A stretch of 64,000 nt of DNA from Adiantum capillus-veneris (GCA_014529385.2 CM043942.1:31862469-31926468), one strand, 5' to 3'. Shown: positions 11,285 through 48,080, counted from the first letter of the stretch. The notes: generated by a model from the letters alone, not told the origin. Numbers and translations are program-made.

Positions 11285-11700
11285 GATTAAGAAAAGAAAA
11301 ATAAAACATACCTTCCTTGTACATGGGTTGAAACTCCCTCGGCATACACCCTCCCTTTCTTCCGAAATAAACGCCAAGAAACAACCAAAAACCAAAGAAC
11401 CCACATATGGAAAAGTACATGGCTTGTCGCAAACGGATGTGAATACACAAAAATCGTTACAATGTTCAATCAGCAAAGGTGCTCTCACTTTGTCTACCCG
11501 ATTATATAATAGAAATTACAATCACTTTACTATCGATTTAAAGCGCTTTTCAACTCTCTTCATCAAAATATGAAAGGGGTATACATGAATCAGTGCATAC
11601 ATCATTAGAGTGTTGGAACCGTTTGATCTTGTGGTGATTTAAGTGCTTTGTATATCATCAGCAACATTAAACAACATCCTTACCTCAAACAAAAACGAAA
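9941..11700. other. dispersed A-rich repeat, no gene
   Basis: No convincing gene is seen. From about 10,288 to 11,000 the plus strand is A/C-rich. It shares landmarks with intron 7 of the BSK gene: TAGCCACATGGGCAAA at 10,30x and 26,93x, CTTGCTGAAGGTG at 10,71x and 28,48x, and similar CACACCCAC-rich ends. This suggests a dispersed transposon family of unknown class. Two GA microsatellites lie at 11,146-11,168 and 11,246-11,281. Confidence 0.4.
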
Positions 11701-12181
11701 ACAAAACAAAAAAAAACCTGCAAAGAACACGTTACGGTGCTACACAGACCAGATGCACAAGCTTTTCAAACTAATTCTAAATATCAGCAACATAAGAAGC
11801 ATTCTACTGACATATAGACGCTAAGAGATGCCGCAAATGTCGAGCATCCACAGAGCAGACGTCTATTCTCCCCACATCTGAGCAATGCACCTTTTCACAT
11901 CACCTTCCACTGCATTGGATACGTCTCTGCACACATCCCTTGTTTCTAAGCCTCTACCCATCCTATATGCAGCAGCTGACATGCACTCCAGGCCTACCTT
12001 CTTGCTCTCAGCAAAAGGAATTCTGCCATATTTCCATGTGATGTACAGCTATGTACACCCTCCTCAGCACACAGTTTCACGCATGCCGCCAGCAACACCA
12101 TATGCCCTCGCCTTCCCACTCACATTAATTTGCTTCCGAGGTGAAAGACTTGATTTGCACTGCTATGATGCATCTCTTGTT
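11701..12181 (-). other. BSK: probable 3' untranslated region of the BSK gene
   Basis: Follows the BSK stop codon on the transcript strand. It is non-repetitive and more balanced in composition than the flanking repeats. No clear AATAAA-type signal was recognised, so the end is a guess. Confidence 0.35.
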
Positions 12182-35443
<23,262 letters not shown>

Positions 35444-36266
35444 GATATTCTGCTGCAGCTGATTATCTTACAACAAAGTATATTATGCAGAAAGAGATCC
35501 TGCTTCTCTGTGCAACCTGCCCTGTCTGGCCAAGCTCTGTCCTTCTTTAGTGGCCATGTGTATCAAAGTGAGAGGAAGAGGGGAGAGCGCGTCGGTCGCC
35601 ACAAGTAGCCCCTTCAAGGAAAGAACAATGTTAACCCTCTACCAAGAGCAAAGTCATCTGATGCCCCTGTTCCCTGGTAGATCCTCCAAAGCGTGCAATT
35701 TTCGGGTCAAATTCCGATCTCTCTTTGAAGCTTACCCACAGTTAGCTGACCTTCAAAGTGGTTGAAGTAGAAGCTTAGCACACTGCAAATGCGTAGTGAA
35801 GCTTCCGCAGAGGCTTTCAATCAGGATGAGGCTTGTGGGCACGGTTATACAGAGCACGGGATTCTGTCATGCAGCTCGATCACAGAGCATCGACAAGTAG
35901 TACCTATGATTAGGGAGCTCATCTTGCGCAGAGCTCGAAGCGGAAGGCGCTTAAGATGAGGGCGTGCACACTCCTTGGAGCTGTGGGGCACTGAGCTCAG
36001 TACACATACACACACACACGCGAACTGAAAGGAGCTGTTGGGCACAAATCTCGAAGCTCCTACATACATACGCACTTCTCTCTGCTCACATACACACAGG
36101 GCACTCGGGTTAGGCTATAGCTAGCTGGAAGCAGGGGAGCTGAATGGGTACATACGGGAAGAAGGAAGTAGCATGTTTTAAGGAGCTTAGGACAAGGAGA
36201 TTCTCCTTCGCAGAATTAAACCCAAAATTGGCCATGCCTTCTAAGCTAGTCTGCTACTCTGCGAGC

Positions 36267-36304
<38 letters not shown>

Positions 36305-36360
36305 GGCGGCATCGGCCAATGAAAGAGGAGAGAGAACGCATATCCCCACCACGTAATTTT
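35444..36360 (-). promoter_or_regulatory. BSK: BSK 5' leader and proximal promoter region (inferred)
   Basis: Sequence upstream of the BSK start codon, non-repetitive apart from a (CA)n scrap near 36,007 and a (GA)n run at 36,271-36,302. No TATA box or transcription start could be assigned. (GA)n runs are common in plant 5' leaders and promoters. Extent and role are inferred from position only. Confidence 0.35.
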
Positions 36361-38910
36361 CGAAAAATAACTGTTTTTTTCCCGGTGCATTTTATCTAGC
36401 TTTGGGCCCAAGCCTTGAGCCCAGGCACCAGACCAGGCCCACCCCTTAACCCCAAGCCTGGCCAGAAAAGGCATCCCCATCCATGCCATTTTGCCAGCTC
36501 TTCTCTCCAGCTTTTGTTTTGCCTCTTTTCCCTAAGCATATTTTTTATTGGCCCTCACGTCAATAAAATTACCCCTTGCCCAAATAATTTTGAATGCGCC
36601 CTTTTCGCTCTCGCCCTTCAACAAAGGTAGGTAGTGCCATAGTGGGCAATCTTCAATGTGCAATTCAATGATCATTATTTGGATCTTTCCTATAGAAAAT
36701 TTCTAGACTCTCTAGCATGCATGTTGTTTGTTGTTCACAATTTCTTGCATATCTGATTTTATATTGTTATCTAGAATCATGGGTGCCCCATCACTTTTTA
36801 AGATGACCACATTACTAAATCTCATCAAGGGTGTGTTTCTCGTGCTGTGGGTCGAAGTTCGAAGGAGCCAGCCGCAAAATTTGGACATGGGTGTTAATCA
36901 TCTCTAGAAAGTAGGCGATTGCAAATGGATTTTGAGTTGCCTTCTAGACCCACTTGAGAGAGTGCCACCAAGGGTGAAATGCAGGTACTTTCCTTTCTCG
37001 AGGTACAATTCAAATTTGAAAGATGTCGTTGGATATAGAAGATGAGTCTTTACGCACCCTCACATCCACCTTACGACTTCGTTTTGGCATGCAGACGTCT
37101 ACACTTGAGATCAATGCATCCCATAACTAATTGTTCCATCACCATCGTGTGCCTATTGTTGCACCCTATGAACTCAAAAGAAGGGAGGAAGCTTGAGCTT
37201 TTATTTCGTCTAAACCGACCTTAAGAATAGAGTCCAAACATGTCATAGGCAAACAAGTCCTTTGTTTCTTCGGACACCCATTGCCTTGTTCCAAACAATT
37301 GGCATCCATATCTCTGGTGAGTCAAGAATTGAGTGCTTGAATGAAGTTGAGTAGAATGGAGTCGAACCTAAAGTGTAGACAGGTTACCATTCCTACAAGG
37401 ACATGGTGCACGTAGCTATGTGAAAGAATTTGATATCTGCACCCTTCTAGGTTACAATGGACCCCTTTGAAAGCTCTTCAACATAAAGAGAGCTCAACTT
37501 GGTGTAAGATTGGGAACTATGTCACTTAAAAAGACATAAAGACACATGCTTTTGCTTTAGTTGCCTTTTGAACATTGGAAACAGGGGCCTTCTTTATCTT
37601 TATCTTTATCTAGGATGGTTGTTTGATTGACATCTTGAAGACTCACGGTGAACTCAATTGCTTCATTATTTTCCATCATAGCCCTCCTTGCCCGTCTAGT
37701 GCATAATTGTCATTTGGATGTGGGTTGTGTTCTTCATTGGCATGATGCACCTGATAAAGTTTTGTCAAGGACATAAGCATCATAGATCATTATGGAAACT
37801 TGAAAAAATTTACAATAAAGTTCACATACTCAAACCAATGTTTCATATTCATATCCTCCTTTTCAGCTAAAAAAAGGCCTTCACTTACCTTTAAATTTCT
37901 AGTTTTGCATGGTTGGAATTGATTTCTCAAATGAGCAATGTTACTATGTGAAGAACATTGGGGTTCATCGAAATACGAATTTGGTCCCACCTTTTGCTAA
38001 GAGGTTCTCTAGCATACTCTTTAAAGCTTGAGATGTATTTATTTCTAGGATTATAAAGACCCTTGTGAACAAGCTAAGCAAGTTCAAGGTGTAACCTTTG
38101 GGTGTGGCATTGAGTTAGTAACCCAATACAAAGCATCTTTGCATTGAGTATTCAAACAGACTCTAGTAATACATGTGTCGTGACTTATAACTACCAATCT
38201 AAAAGCGGCATTTTTTTCCTCACAGATGCTACTAACTTTGTAACCTTGCTTTGGAGGCTATGTTGATACTACTACTCAAGGATAATTGTGAAGGTCTTTT
38301 CTAATGGAATTTCTAACCGTGTGAGTTTAAATTTCCCATTCTTTACCAGTGATATCGAATTCAAACAACATCTCTTAAGTAGATTACATGTTCAAGGTCA
38401 AAGGCCTTCATCAAGTGAAGACACTAATGAAAACTAAGATACAAATGGGAGAGATAGAGCAACAAGGCGCCTACAAGTGAGCTTGCTCTTTACATAGTCA
38501 AGTGAATAAAATATCTTGAAGCAACAATACCAAATATCAGAAATGAAAATCCAATTTTCTTTCATATGAAACATTGCACTGTGAATTTATTGCCATTGTC
38601 TCTCAAATCTATAGCACTAGGTATCATTGTGCTCATCATAGCCTATTTATACACTCACACACTTTCTTCAATATTTTCTTGAATTAATCAATTTATTTTT
38701 TTTGTATACTAAACAACAACAAACTTCTATTCATAAATTTGTTGAGGCTATTATCTTAGCACTTGTCTGATTTTTTACATCAAATGGGACTTTGCATTGG
38801 TTGATTTATATATGTATTAGATGATGCACATACAGGTGTATTTGCGTATGAGAGAGGAAGAGAGTGTGGAATAACTTAAATGCAACAAAAATGACAAAAG
38901 TAGAAACAGA
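36361..38910. other. 5' flank of BSK, no gene recognised
   Basis: AT-rich sequence with only short frames in every direction. No retroelement domain, LTR terminus or RNA gene was recognised. Confidence 0.5.
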
Positions 38911-38915
38911 GGGGG

Positions 38916-38918
<3 letters not shown>

Positions 38919-38957
<39 letters not shown>
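38919..38957. repeat. 39-base poly-G run
   Basis: Thirty-nine consecutive G residues, preceded by GGGGGGGA (38,911-38,918). Homopolymers of this length are rare in plant DNA and hard to sequence, so the length is uncertain. Confidence 0.9.
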
Positions 38958-38998
38958 CTCCTTTTTTCCACTTGGTGGAGAATGATTGTGGTGGATAT

Positions 38999-40590
38999 TG
39001 TGATGGAAATGGCCTATGAACTTTGAGAATAGCGGAACTAAGAGAATTAGAGTGAGCATTTTTGTGAGATTACTTTGAGAACATAGAGGGTGAACTTAAT
39101 TAATGGTAGCAACATAAACATAGTACTTAATTAACTTGGCATGAGCAATACTTTTGCAAGAGAGAGTATTAGAGAACATGACAATACTTGAGGATTGTAT
39201 TTACTTGGAGCCAGTCCCCCCTCCCAAAGGCATTTATATTATAGATTCTACCATCAAGAGAGACTTGGTACAATACAATCTTTGTGTTCCTTGTGACCTA
39301 GGTGATGCAATGAAGATGGAAATCTTCATGCATCACGAGCATAACATAAACTTTGCAAAAAGCATTAACTATCCCAAGCCTCAGTCCCAAGGCCTCAAAC
39401 ACCTTTGAAGGTGGAGAGAGCTGGCGGGGAATGAGGGTAGGGAAGAGGAAGAAGAATCATTCATAGGAGAAAGAAATAGTTCCTCACTTATCATCACTCT
39501 TCTTGCTTAACATAGCATAATAGCATAGTAATGAAGATGAAGAAGATGGCAAGCTTAAGCATTGAAGCATGGCTCTTGGTTGGATTTGCATTCCATAGAC
39601 AAGAGTGTTGGTGTAGGCTCTTAACTTCTCAATAAGATTGGAGAAAAAGATGGAGCTCTTGCGCTTTGCACTTCACATAATGAGAGAGAGAGTGTGTGTG
39701 TTTGTGTGTGTGTGTGTGTGATAGAGAGAGAGAGAGAGATTATACCCCCTCTCATGCTTGGTCCACCCCTCTCTCTGTCCCTCTCTCTTTTGTATTATTT
39801 AATTATATCATTTGGACATGTGTACTCTTTTTCCTCTTTGAAAGAAAGAACTTAATTATTTATTTTTATGCATCTAAATTCGCATTGGACCCCTTTAAAG
39901 CCTATCCAATAGGATTCAAGCACATCATGAGGGCCAAATGGGGAGGATCTTGACATGTGTCTTTTATGCTTCTTAAGATATTATGTTTGAATTGAACACT
40001 TCAAGCACCTTAGTCATTTAAGCATGAAAATAGTTTATGCCTCTTGAGAGATCATGTTTGGATTGAACACTTCAAGAACCTTAGTCATTTAAGCATAAGA
40101 AGCACCTCAATCTTGGACAAGGTTCCCACAAACATCTTAAGCACCTTTGTTAGCAAGCACGACAAGCACCTCATGCTTGGGTGCGATTCCCACCTCAAGG
40201 TCAGCCCTAGCTTGCCTAAGGTCAAAGAACTTTTTAACACTAACTTTTGGAGGTCTTTAATGAAGCTAACCTTAAGGTATTTAAGCTCCATTAGGTAGCA
40301 TTACTCTCTAACATACCATCTCTCATTTGGACCCCTTTAACCTTGGTCCCGTGTTGAGAAAGATCCATAACAACATGTCTATTTTCTAACCCTTGTTTTC
40401 GTTTATTCTCTCCCACATTAATTGCTCTCTAACAGACCATCTCTCCCCTTTAACCTTGGCCCCATGTTGAGAAAGATCCATAAGCACATATCTATATTCT
40501 AACCCTTGTTTATGTTTATTCTCCCACATTAAATGATCAATTTAATATGAGAAAATCATTTGGGTTGGTTAGATATTAGATTTTATGACA
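38999..40590 (-). mobile_element. probable solo LTR of the chromovirus family
   Basis: Colinear with the LTRs at 44,176, 48,081 and 61,732 but in minus orientation. It runs from TGTCATAAAATCTAATATC (at 40,590) to the shared end TTCATAGGCCATTTCCATCACA-type terminus at 38,999. Neither side continues into element interior. The five bases before and after are gatat and aatat, a target duplication with one mismatch. It includes a GT/GA microsatellite at about 39,691-39,740. Confidence 0.75.
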
Positions 40591-40699
40591 AATATAATGT
40601 TAGTGAGTTGGGCGGTTGGACCTGCTAGCACATTGGCCCTTTACCCATCTACCTCCTACTTAAAGGCCAATTTTTCTTTAAGCAAACTATGGACATACA

Positions 40700-41110
40700 T
40701 ACAAGTATGTAAAGTACGGATCTCTATTGAATGCCCATTAGTGTGCAAACTTCTTAGAGGGTAGACCTTTGGTTAGTACATCAGTAGTGTTGTCGTCTTT
40801 TGTGCACTTGTCCTCAAGCACCGCACAAAACGAAGTGATATACCAATCTCACATCAATGTGCTTCATTTTCGCATGAAACACATAGTTCTATGCCAATTT
40901 GATGGCACTCTATCACAATGCAAAAGTCGAACTTAGGTAATGATGGCCAAATCTCCCACTAGACGAATAAGCCATAAAGCTTCCTTGCTAGCATCTAGTG
41001 TAGCAACTTACTACGCTATTTTGCTAGACTAAGGCATGCAAACTTCTAAACAAGATTGCCTTGAAACTACACCACCAAATAATGTAATGGCATACCTTGA
41101 TGTAGACCTT
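40700..41110 (-). pseudogene. Ty1-copia RNase H remnant
   Basis: Minus-strand scraps read a broken LARKLYGLF region and CENEAH / HAKMKHIDV, matching the copia RNase H end usually seen as HARTKHIDVRYHF. Many stops; no other domain on this strand nearby. Confidence 0.55.
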
Positions 41111-41301
41111 TTATTATCCACAATCCCTACATAATTTGTAGTAAATGCGAAGACAAACCTTGACTAGACCTTCCATTGGCCATATTTCTTGCATAATTGC
41201 ATTGTGTAACCAAGTACACATGGTGAGGAAAGTGTGCATAGTGATGCTCTTAGTACCTTTGTGAATGGATAAATAAGTGGTCCTCACCATATAATGCGCA
41301 A

Positions 41302-41665
41302 ATGGAAGAGATATGGTTGAGTCCTTATGCAAAACCTCCTACATTGAGAAGGTCAATTAGATTTTCTAGGCTAGCTAAACGGATTATGCCAAGCCTAGAG
41401 TATATTATGTCAATTGATTGTGGTGAGCCCACCTACCATGATAAGGCTATGCTACGAGATTACAATCTTTATTGGAAGAGTGCTATGAAATCATAAGTAG
41501 ACTCTTTGTAGAAGCATCATACTTGGGAGTCTCTTTGCAAAAGGGAAAGGTGCTTTGTCGTGCAAATGGGTCTACAAGTTGAACATGACATCCAATGATG
41601 CGAAGCCAAAGTTCAAGGCTATACTAGTTGCCAAAGGTTTCAAGCAAAAGCAAGGAATAGATTGT
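41302..41665 (+). pseudogene. Ty1-copia linker and RT N-terminus remnant
   Basis: The plus strand reads PTLRRSIRFSRLAKR, IDCGEPTYHDKAML and WKSAMKS (41,302-41,493). In shifted frames it continues CKWVYKLN, KPKFKAILVAKGFKQKQGI and D. This is the start of copia reverse transcriptase (canonical CKWVYKxK ... KARLVAKGFxQxxGIDY). It breaks off at about 41,665. Confidence 0.8.
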
Positions 41666-41825
41666 GGCTATTAATGGAGGGGAAGGGAAGAGACCACCCT
41701 TAGTGTCAGGAAAAGGGTCCTTGGCAATGAGCCTATATGGCATAGTGGCAAGGGGCCTTAGTAGCAAGAATTTTATATGAAGTGGAAGGGTGGAGACTAT
41801 TATGCCATGACCCAATTACTCATAT

Positions 41826-44175
41826 TGGTATTAGAGCTCAAGTTAGATCTTAGGAGAAAGTTCATGGATAAAGCTTCTTAAAAGAGGGAAAAAGAGCATA
41901 CTTTGCACGTTGCATGTGGTAAATAGTGCTTAAGGAAAATAGTCGAGAAAAAAGCCATGGTCGAGTGCCCATGGTATGGCTCGTTTACACATAGGGCCAT
42001 GGCGTCATCGTCTTGCATAAGAATGCTAGTAGAGGGGCTTGACAAGGGTGCCTTGTTTTCATGAAGAGAAGTTGTCTCTGTAGTGGTTCCATATGAGGTC
42101 CTTTGAAGTCTCCATGAAGCTCTCTTTCGACACCTTCTTGTTTGTTGCCTGCCACCACTATGGAGGGGAAGCTCCTTCACACATTGTGTTAATTAGTAGG
42201 TGCCCAATTGAGCCCTAAAGGCCCACTTTAGGGCCTTCTCACACTAAATTTCAAGGAAACAAGGTATTGAAGGGTACCAACGTTCCTCTCAAGTAGAGGG
42301 AACACACAAAGGTGTTGCTAATCACGACAAGGTGCTGACATGACTCAAATCAAAACTAGCAAGATTCAAATTTCAAAATTCAAGGCACAAATCAAGTTTT
42401 TGATAAAAGCCAAGGGCATCAACAATGCAAGAAGATAACTAAAAACACATAGGACAACATAAGGAAGTCCTATTATGTAAATTTTTATAGAGAGGTGCAA
42501 AATCAATTCTTACATACTCTATAGCTTGATTTCTTGAAATCAAAACCATCAAGGCTCAAAATTCACAATTCAAGGCAAAAAAACAAACTTTATGACCAAA
42601 TCAACAAGTTTGCAAGATGATAAGCGGTGCATGCAAACTCTATTGTTGCTAAACCACTTTGGATTGCATCTACGAGTAAATCGACTGTTGCTACATCTAT
42701 TGAAGGTGCATGCAAGGCATGTAAGCACAAGAAGGTTTTTTCTATGCTTTGGCAACAATGTATGACACTTTGTCAAGGACATTAGGTGCTAGCTTGCGAT
42801 AGATTCTTAGTTCTAGCATTTTCAACATCTGGCACAACACAATATCTTCTTGAAGGGCATGCTTTTGATTTTGAGCATAATATACCCACTCGCCAACCAA
42901 CTCATCTGTCTAAAGATTTTTTTATGAGAAATGTAAAAAAGGAGCAAACGTTAGCAAGCAATCATGGCTTGATTGATCAACATGAGTTCAATCAACTTCT
43001 AGTTGGGCAAAGTACGTTAGAGCATAATTTTGCACAATTTAGTGTCGATGTTTTTGCATTAATGACATTGTTTAGTCGATTCGTGAATAATATGGCATCA
43101 CAAAAAGGCCCATAATTCATTTATCCTTTGTAGGTCTAAATCTTTCAACAAACCTTTTATCCAAAGGAAGAATTCTAAAAATAATAGCTCAAATATCTAG
43201 AGTGATGCCCATGCATCTACTACTCCCAATGCTCACTTCCAAGCCTCCTAATGCTCATTCTCCCTTCCAAGTTGAATCACACTGCAAAAGTCTCAAGAAT
43301 GTTAATTGCTACAAGTGTCCCCATTCTAGTCATTTTGCAAGTTAGTGTCCAATAAGAACAACCATAGACACTCCAATAAAAACAACCACCATAACCACAA
43401 CAAACGCAATAATCGCGCATCTATCAATAGTTAGAACATGAGCCCCAAACCAAAGATGATCATGAAGCAGATGCCAACTTTGATGAAGCTTACAACCCAA
43501 GCTATGATGGTAATCACAATCAAATTTCAGAAGGTAACAACATCTCTCCTACCAAAAGACACAACACAAGGCATAGAAATCACCGTCTTGCTTGATGTCA
43601 AAGTAGCCATACTTTTATCTTTGCATGTCGAGCACAACAACTTTCACTCATATCACATCACAATACAAAGTCAATTTTTTGTTTGATAACCATAAATAAA
43701 ATTGCAATCATCAATCAAAAATTTAAGAATAAGCATGCAAAATTTCACACACGGGATAACATTTTGGTCATGCCATTGCATGGTATTAATGTGATACTTG
43801 GTATGGCATCCCATCATGAATTTCAACCCCAGAATTGACAATCCTACATGCTCTCTCGCATTTACTTATTAAGCTCACCACATTCATTTGCAAAAGCGAT
43901 CGTTGAATCACAAAAAGTTGCAGTCTTGTCTCATACACAAACAAACGAGCAATCCATAAAATCATGTAAGAAAAAAAAATATGTGTGAATGAAAAATTTG
44001 TTGAGGTACCGTCAGCAAAGGAGGAAACACTGGCAAAGAGTTCAAGAAAGGTGATATGGTGCTACTATATCATTCAAAATTGGGACCAAAGAAACCTAAT
44101 TTGAAGATAGCATGGTCTAGACCCTATGAGGTTGACTGGGTATTCTCTAATGAAATAATAAGATTGAGGTATTTA
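41826..44175 (+). pseudogene. decayed plus-strand LTR retrotransposon remnant
   Basis: Starts with TGGTATTAGAGCTC (41,826-41,839), close to the initiator-Met primer-binding site. A gag-like frame lies at 42,786-43,112, a cysteine-rich knuckle remnant near 43,300, and a protease-like stretch at 43,560-43,690 (ITVLLDVKVAILLSL, with the catalytic Gly lost). At 44,010-44,170 is an integrase C-terminal frame (KKGDMVLLYHSKLGPKK, WSRPYEVDWVFSNEIIRL). RT, RNase H and the integrase core are missing. The minus-strand chromovirus LTR begins at its end. Confidence 0.6.
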
Positions 44176-45982
44176 TGTAATGGAAAGGGCCTATGAATTT
44201 TGAGTGTAGCGGAATTAGGAAATTAGATGAAGCACTTTTGTGAGATTACTTTGTGAGCATAGCAGGTGAACTTAATTGATGGTAGCAACATAAACATGGT
44301 ACTTAGTTAACTTGGCATGAACAATACTTTTGCAAGAGAGAGAGAGTTTAGAGAACATGACAATAGTTGAGGACCAAATTCATATGGAGCCGATCCCCCC
44401 TCCAATAGGCATTTGTATTATGTTTTCTCCCATCAAGAGAGACTTGGTACAATACAATCTTTGTGTTCCTTGTGACCTAGGTGATGCAATGAATATGGAA
44501 AGCTTCATGCATCACAAGCATAACATAAACTTTGTAGAAAGAATTAACTATCCCAAGCCTCAGTCCCAAGGCCTCAAACACCTTCGAAGGTGGAGAGAGC
44601 TAGCGGGGAATGAGGATAGGGAAGAGGAAGAAGAAACATTTCATAGGAGAAAGAAATAGCTCCTCACTTATCATCACTCTTCTTGCTAGAATACATAATA
44701 GCATAGTAATGAAGATGGAGAAGATGGCAAGCTTAAGCATTGAAGCATGGCTCTTGGTTGGATTTGCATTCCATAGCCAAGAGTGTTGGTGTAGGCTCTC
44801 ACTTCTCGCAAGCTTGGAGAAGGAGGTGGAGTTCCTCAATTTTCACCAAGTGAGAATGGTTGCCCAAAATGAGTGTGTGTGTGGTGTATATCCCCTAGCA
44901 CCCCCCTTCCTTGCTTTGGGTGAGTGGTGACTTTTCCACATGTTGCAAGCTCATTGGACCCCTCTCCCCCTAGCCAATCACATGCAGCCTACAGTCAAGT
45001 ACATGGGTAGTCTTTTGACAAGTGTCCTCCTAACCCCTTAGAGAGAGAGAGAGCTTGAAAATATCTAGATATTTGTTGGATGGAAGTAGAAGCTCATTGG
45101 ACCCTTCTTTAGCCCAACCAATAGCATTCAAGCACACCATGTGGTTAAGCTTAGTGAGAGTCTGACATGTGTCCCATGTGCCCTTTTAGAAAAGGGGTGC
45201 CCCTCGAGTGAGTGAAAGGTTAGGTCAAAGATTCCCCTAACTTTGGGACTTTTATGCATACGAAGCTTCTCAAGCAACTTCCTCATTTTGTGTGTAGGGT
45301 CTCTTTTTGACTCAAGCATCTTACCCCCCATGCATAGGAAGCTTCTCAAGCAACTTCCTCATTAAGTGTGTAGGGTCTCTTTTTGACTCAAGCATATTAC
45401 CCCCCATGCATAGGAAGCTTCTCAAGCAACTTTCTCATTAAGGGTGTAGGGTCTCTTTTTGACTCAAGCATCTTACCCCCCATGCATAAGAAGCTTCTCA
45501 AGCAACTTCCTCATTAAGTATGACAAGTACCTCAAGTACCTTAGTCATCAAGCATGACAAGCACCTTAGGTGGAGTTCACACCTCAAGCTCAGCCCTAGC
45601 TTGCCTAAGGTCAAAGGCAAGTTTAGGTCGGGTTCCCACCTCCAGCACAACCCTAGCTTGCTTAAGGTCAAACACAAGTTTTTGTGGGGTTTCCACCTCA
45701 AGCTCATCCCTAGCTAGCTTAAGGTCAAAGGACTTTTAACACTAACCATTGGAGGTCTTTAATGAAGCTAACCCTAAGGTCTTTTAAGCTCCATTAGTTA
45801 ACCTTTCTCTTTGACATACCATCTCTCATTTGGGCCCCTTTACCATTGGCCCCGTGTTGAGATAGATCCATAAGCACATGTCTATATTCTAACCCTTGTT
45901 CCCGTTTATTATCCCACATTAAATGATCAATTTAATGTGAGAAAATCGTTTGGATTGATTAGATATTAGATATTTAATGACA
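44176..45982 (-). repeat. 3' LTR of the outer chromovirus, with 76-bp VNTR
   Basis: Starts TGTCATTAAATATC at 45,982 just after a purine tract (AAGAGAGAGGTAT) and ends TTTCCATTACA at 44,176. It holds four copies of a 76-base unit (ATGCATAGGAAGCTTCTCAA at 45,254, 45,330, 45,406 and 45,482), against two related copies in the inner element's LTRs. Confidence 0.85.
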
Positions 45983-48080
45983 ATACCTCTCTCTTGAAAT
46001 TATAGTCGTCCTCGACTATGAGGTAAAAGAGATAAAGTCATAGTCATTAGTCAATTTGTCTTAGCGGGTAGAGGATCCCTTTTTACCCTTCGACATCATT
46101 CCAAGATGGATGACTAATCCATTTGATGCTTGGGAGATATAGCTGCCGCAAGCATGTCTACTCTTTAGTTCATTTCATCTTCCCAAGTAGAGTGACAAAT
46201 TCTACATGGTATTTGAGAGACGTCGTCATCCCAAACATGATTCTTAGTGTGCATACTACTTAAATCTGTGCACAATAAAGAGAGAACTAGTCTTATAAGA
46301 CAAAAACATTTTTCATTTAAAATGCATTTTCATATGCTTACTCTTAGTGCAACATTGTAAGCATTGACAAGGTTCATCTTATCCTTAAGCTAGGTTCTTT
46401 GCATCCATCTAGCATCTTTAAAAGAATAGTTCTTAAACTTAATAAGATATCGTCAGATAATATTACCGTCTCTTAATACCTTGTCTTCATGTCATAGGAT
46501 GGACTCAGGTTGAAGTATTTCTTCTTGATCTTAGATTTTTGGAGGGTCTGTAACAACTATTGCTTCTTTTGATGGTGCTCCTTTGTAAGGCTTACATAGT
46601 CTCTCATGGAAAACATGGTGCATGAGCCAATGGTTGGGCAACTTTAATTAATAATCCATCTCATTGATTAACTTAAGAATTTAAAAAGGACCATAATATC
46701 TTTTTGCTAGTTTAACATCATCTTCTTGGTGGTCCATAGGACGCTTGCCCGTAATATGCCTCAGATGAGCCTTGAGAAACTTTGGCAAGACCCAATCATT
46801 TTCCTTAAAGGTTAAGGCTCTTCCGTGCTTATTAGCAGCAACCCTTTTTGCCTTTCCTGTGAGATGGATATAACCCCTTTAATCTTCGGAAAAGATTCTG
46901 GTAGGTCTTGGCTATATTCATCAGCAGGGAAGATCTTCCCATGTACTTTAAGTAGTAAGGGAATTTTAGATCTTCCTTCTTTGACCTCAAAAGGTATTTT
47001 CCCCATAGAAGTATGTACAATATCATTGTACGCATACTCTATAAGAAGTACGTACTTCTATCATTGAGAACATTGACCTACTTCCATGACATAGGCTTTT
47101 AGTATATCAAGAATCGTTAGATTATTTATTTCACTTTGGTCATCCGTTTATGGATGATAGGCCGAAAGAGAAATTTAATCTACTTCCTAGATTCTCAAAG
47201 AGACCCTTCTAGAAATTACTGGTCATTCTAGGATCTTTGTCTGACACTATGGGTGTTGGAAATCCATGATGCTTGAAAATTTGAGATTTGAAGAGGGTTG
47301 CCATTTGATGTGCCTTAATAGTCTTTTTGACAAGCATATAGTGTGTTTTCTTGATAAGCCTGTTGATGACTGAAACAATCCAAGTTGCTTCCCTCGATCA
47401 AATTTCAACTTTTGGTATACCACGCATTTTGGAACATACTCTTGTATGTTTACTTTTCATGGTAGACCAACAGAAATACGTTTCTACTCTTTGAAGAGTA
47501 TATTATGGATTCCCTCTTTGGCCCACATAAGGAGAAGTATGGGATTCATACATGACTTTCTTATTGTATGGGTGAGTAACACATAGCCTATTGTCGTTTG
47601 GAAGATAACCATCCTTCAGTGAATGGTTCTTTTTTTTTTTCTTCCCTAAAGGCTGTAATTACGTACTTAAAGTCTCGATCAGTAGCATACTCATCTATCA
47701 TAAAAGATAGATCATTGTGAGTTTCTATAGACACCACATTTACCCTTGGTCATTGTGAAAGTGCATCGATCACTTGATTGTGCTTGCCAACAATGTGCGC
47801 AATATGAAATTTAAATTGTAAAAGAAAATTTGCCCACCTCATTTGTTTGTCGGAGAGCTTGGTTTGCGTCATGAAGTTCTTGAGGCTTTGTGATCCATTC
47901 GTAAGATAAATGGAGTCCCCAAGCGATAGTGTTTCCATGTGTTTAGGGCATATAGAATAGCTAGTAGCTCTTTTTTGTATTTGCCCATTACTCACTTATC
48001 GAAGTTGAGTCTTTGACTCTCATATGCTATGGCATACCCTTCTTGAAGCAAAATAGCTCCAAGGCAATTACCACAAGCAT
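45983..48080 (-). pseudogene. outer chromovirus RNase H end, integrase and chromodomain remnant
   Basis: The minus strand reads RNase H at 47,750-48,080 (DKQMRWANFL, FHIAHIVGKHNQV), then broken integrase, with a readable part at 46,812-47,006 (LLLKVHGKIFPADEYSQDL) that matches the plus-strand element closely. Reading frame is lost repeatedly. Confidence 0.8.
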
